Made by a program: the position numbers and the translations under genes
Part shown: positions 62,616 to 64,000 of the stretch, piece after piece
How positions within the stretch are numbered: the stretch's first letter is position 1
Layout of the letters: each line of letters starts with the position of its first letter
The notes under the pieces: generated by a model
Told to the model about the DNA's origin: nothing
Seen by the model: the letters and a program-made list of their open reading frames with translations, nothing else
The model's database searches: none
Assembly: GCF_003437535.1 (NCBI RefSeq)
Contig: NZ_QSQT01000015.1
Span: 1-64,000, forward strand
Origin: Phocaeicola plebeius
GTDB lineage: Bacteria; Bacteroidota; Bacteroidia; Bacteroidales; Bacteroidaceae
Direction: 5' to 3'
DNA length: 64,000 nt

Positions 62616-64000
62616 ATGGTACATCATTCCAAATTCCTGTTTTCCGCATTAGTCGTTTCAGCCATGGCTGTTGGCGCAAATGCTCAGGTAACAACTTCTG
62701 CTATCAGCGGAAAAGTTTTAGATGAAACCAAAGCCCCGGTTATCGGTGCTACAGTGGTAGCTATCCACGAACCGTCAGGAACTCTCTACGGTGCAGTAAC
62801 AAACGTAGACGGACGTTACACCATCCAAGGTATGCGTACCGGTGGTCCCTACAAAATTGAAATCTCATACGTAGGTTACAACAAAACTGCATTTACAGGT
62901 ATTTCACTCGAACTGGGTAACACACTCAGCCTGAATGCCGAAATGAAACCAAGTTCAGAACTGTTGGACGAAGTAGTAGTCGTAGCCGATGCAAAAGCGA
63001 ATGCCGGAGCTGCACACAACTTCTCTACACAGAAAATCGAAAACACTCCGACAGTCGACCGTAACGTGTACGACATCGTGAAGAACATGCCGATGGCCAT
63101 GACTTCAAAGAACGGAGGTATCACATTCGCCGGTTCAAACAACCGTTACAACAGCTTCCAGATTGACGGTACAGTAAGTAACGACGTATTTGGTTTGTCA
63201 GCATCCGGAACTAACGGTGGCCAGACAGGTGCCAACCCGATTTCTATGGATGCTATCCAGGAAATTCAGGTAGTCGTTGCTCCTTTCGATGTACGTCAGA
63301 GCGGATTTACTGGAGGTGGTATCAATGCCATCACCAAGCAGGGTACTAACACCACTCACGGTTCGGCTTACACTTACTTCAACAACCAGAACATGTATGG
63401 TAAATACAGTGCCGTACGCGGTTATGAGAAGTCTCCACTCACCCAGCAGTACACTCGTACTTACGGTGGAACATTGGGCGGTGCCATCGTAAAAGACAAA
63501 TTGTTCTATTTTGTAAGTGCAGAAGCGAAGAAAGAATCTTATCCTTCAAGTATTTACCCGGGATATACTGACAGCTATATCACCAATGATGTAGCCAAAC
63601 AGATTGCTGACCAATATGCTAAACTAACAGGTATTCAGGAAAACTATGGACAGCGCGATATTGAAAGTAAATCATTTGGGCTGTTAGCTCGTATTGACTG
63701 GAACATCAACCAGAACCACAAATTAGCTCTGCGTTACCAACACAACAACTCATACGATGACAACTACGGAGTGGGATCCACTTCATACACTTTCGTAAAC
63801 AGTGGCTACCGTATGAACAATAAAACAAATTCTATCGTAGCAGAGTTGAACTCTCACTTGGGACAGAATTTGTACAATGAATTCCGTGCTTCAGCCAGCT
63901 TCATTCGTGACCACCGTGACGTAGCTTACCAAGGTCCTACAGTCCAGATTGAAGACATTTTAGGTGGTGACCAAAAAACAGCCATTACCGCTAACATCGG
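62616..64000 (+). CDS. TonB-dependent receptor with CarboxypepD_reg domain, 3' part outside the window
   Basis: 461 codons are visible before the end. A signal peptide (MVHHSKFLFSALVVSAMAVG) is followed by a carboxypeptidase-regulatory-like domain (SAISGKVLDETKAPVIGATV, then VAIHEPSGTLYGAVTNVDGR) and a plug-like region (FSTQKIENTPTVDRNVYDIV, GGITFAGSNNRYNSFQIDG). It then enters the barrel (SGFTGGGINAITKQGTNTTHGSAY). This Oar-like layout typifies Bacteroidetes receptors that take up large substrates. The substrate is unknown. Confidence 0.88.
   Translation, partial: MVHHSKFLFSALVVSAMAVGANAQVTTSAISGKVLDETKAPVIGATVVAIHEPSGTLYGAVTNVDGRYTIQGMRTGGPYKIEISYVGYNKTAFTGISLELGNTLSLNAEMKPSSELLDEVVVVADAKANAGAAHNFSTQKIENTPTVDRNVYDIVKNMPMAMTSKNGGITFAGSNNRYNSFQIDGTVSNDVFGLSASGTNGGQTGANPISMDAIQEIQVVVAPFDVRQSGFTGGGINAITKQGTNTTHGSAYTYFNNQNMYGKYSAVRGYEKSPLTQQYTRTYGGTLGGAIVKDKLFYFVSAEAKKESYPSSIYPGYTDSYITNDVAKQIADQYAKLTGIQENYGQRDIESKSFGLLARIDWNINQNHKLALRYQHNNSYDDNYGVGSTSYTFVNSGYRMNNKTNSIVAELNSHLGQNLYNEFRASASFIRDHRDVAYQGPTVQIEDILGGDQKTAITANI

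Overview
The window looks like chromosomal DNA from a gut Bacteroidales bacterium, most likely Phocaeicola/Bacteroides. The reasons are the many promoters matching the Bacteroidetes consensus (TTTG, 19-21 bp, TANNTTTG), the scarcity of strong Shine-Dalgarno sequences, Bacteroidetes-restricted families (Porin_10-type porin, DUF4421, DUF4923, DUF3843, a BlaR1-like peptidase with a TonB tail), a CusA-TolC fusion and a CarboxypepD_reg TonB-dependent receptor. I see no rRNA, tRNA, CRISPR array, prophage or insertion sequence. Most of it is core metabolism in compact operons.

Layout. 0-6 kb: a fused Nfn/GltD-like flavoprotein (-) faces a 2-oxoacid:ferredoxin oxidoreductase operon (+) that also holds a TPR protein and an unlisted 57-residue membrane protein. 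6-11 kb: a four-gene + operon (porin, solute-binding-like protein, Gfo/Idh oxidoreductase, DUF4421). 11-15 kb: envelope proteins and an EamA exporter (-). 15-21 kb: a complete late biotin operon bioBAFGCD (-), preceded by a small unusual ORF and a very strong hairpin. 21-25.5 kb: two TlpA-like lipoproteins and a BlaI/BlaR1-type pair. 25.8-30 kb: an arsenic cluster (arsR, arsF-like, arsG-like, thioredoxin-like, arsP-like, arsC) plus a maltose-acetyltransferase-like gene. 30-33 kb: a MltF-like transglycosylase, udk and two small enzymes. 33-37.7 kb: hisGDCB behind a histidine-rich leader peptide and attenuator. 37.8-44.4 kb: nadC, rlmH, a LysM glucosaminidase, cdd, an acyltransferase and an ABC-F ATPase. 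44.5-51.6 kb: a heavy-metal RND efflux operon with its own LytS/LytT-type two-component system. 51.8-56 kb: grpE-dnaJ, an outer-membrane-like protein and folC. 56-60 kb: galM, a sugar MFS transporter and galK. 60-64 kb: DUF3843, an MFS exporter and the start of a TonB-dependent receptor.

The most unusual signal is non-coding. Five intergenic sites carry arrays of 4-5 imperfect palindromes with a rigid 22-bp period (17-bp palindrome plus 5-bp variable spacer). Three arrays share the core AAACG...CGTTT, one uses GAAAC...GTTTC and one uses AAGTACT...AGTACTT. The period is constant while the core changes, and the arrays lie downstream of gene ends, usually just past an intrinsic terminator. I do not know a described element of this kind. 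Other regulatory structures that can be read directly are the his attenuator, the bioB leader hairpin, three TTCG-N8-CGAA dyads in the ars cluster and TACGA-N5-TCGTA dyads at the blaI promoter.
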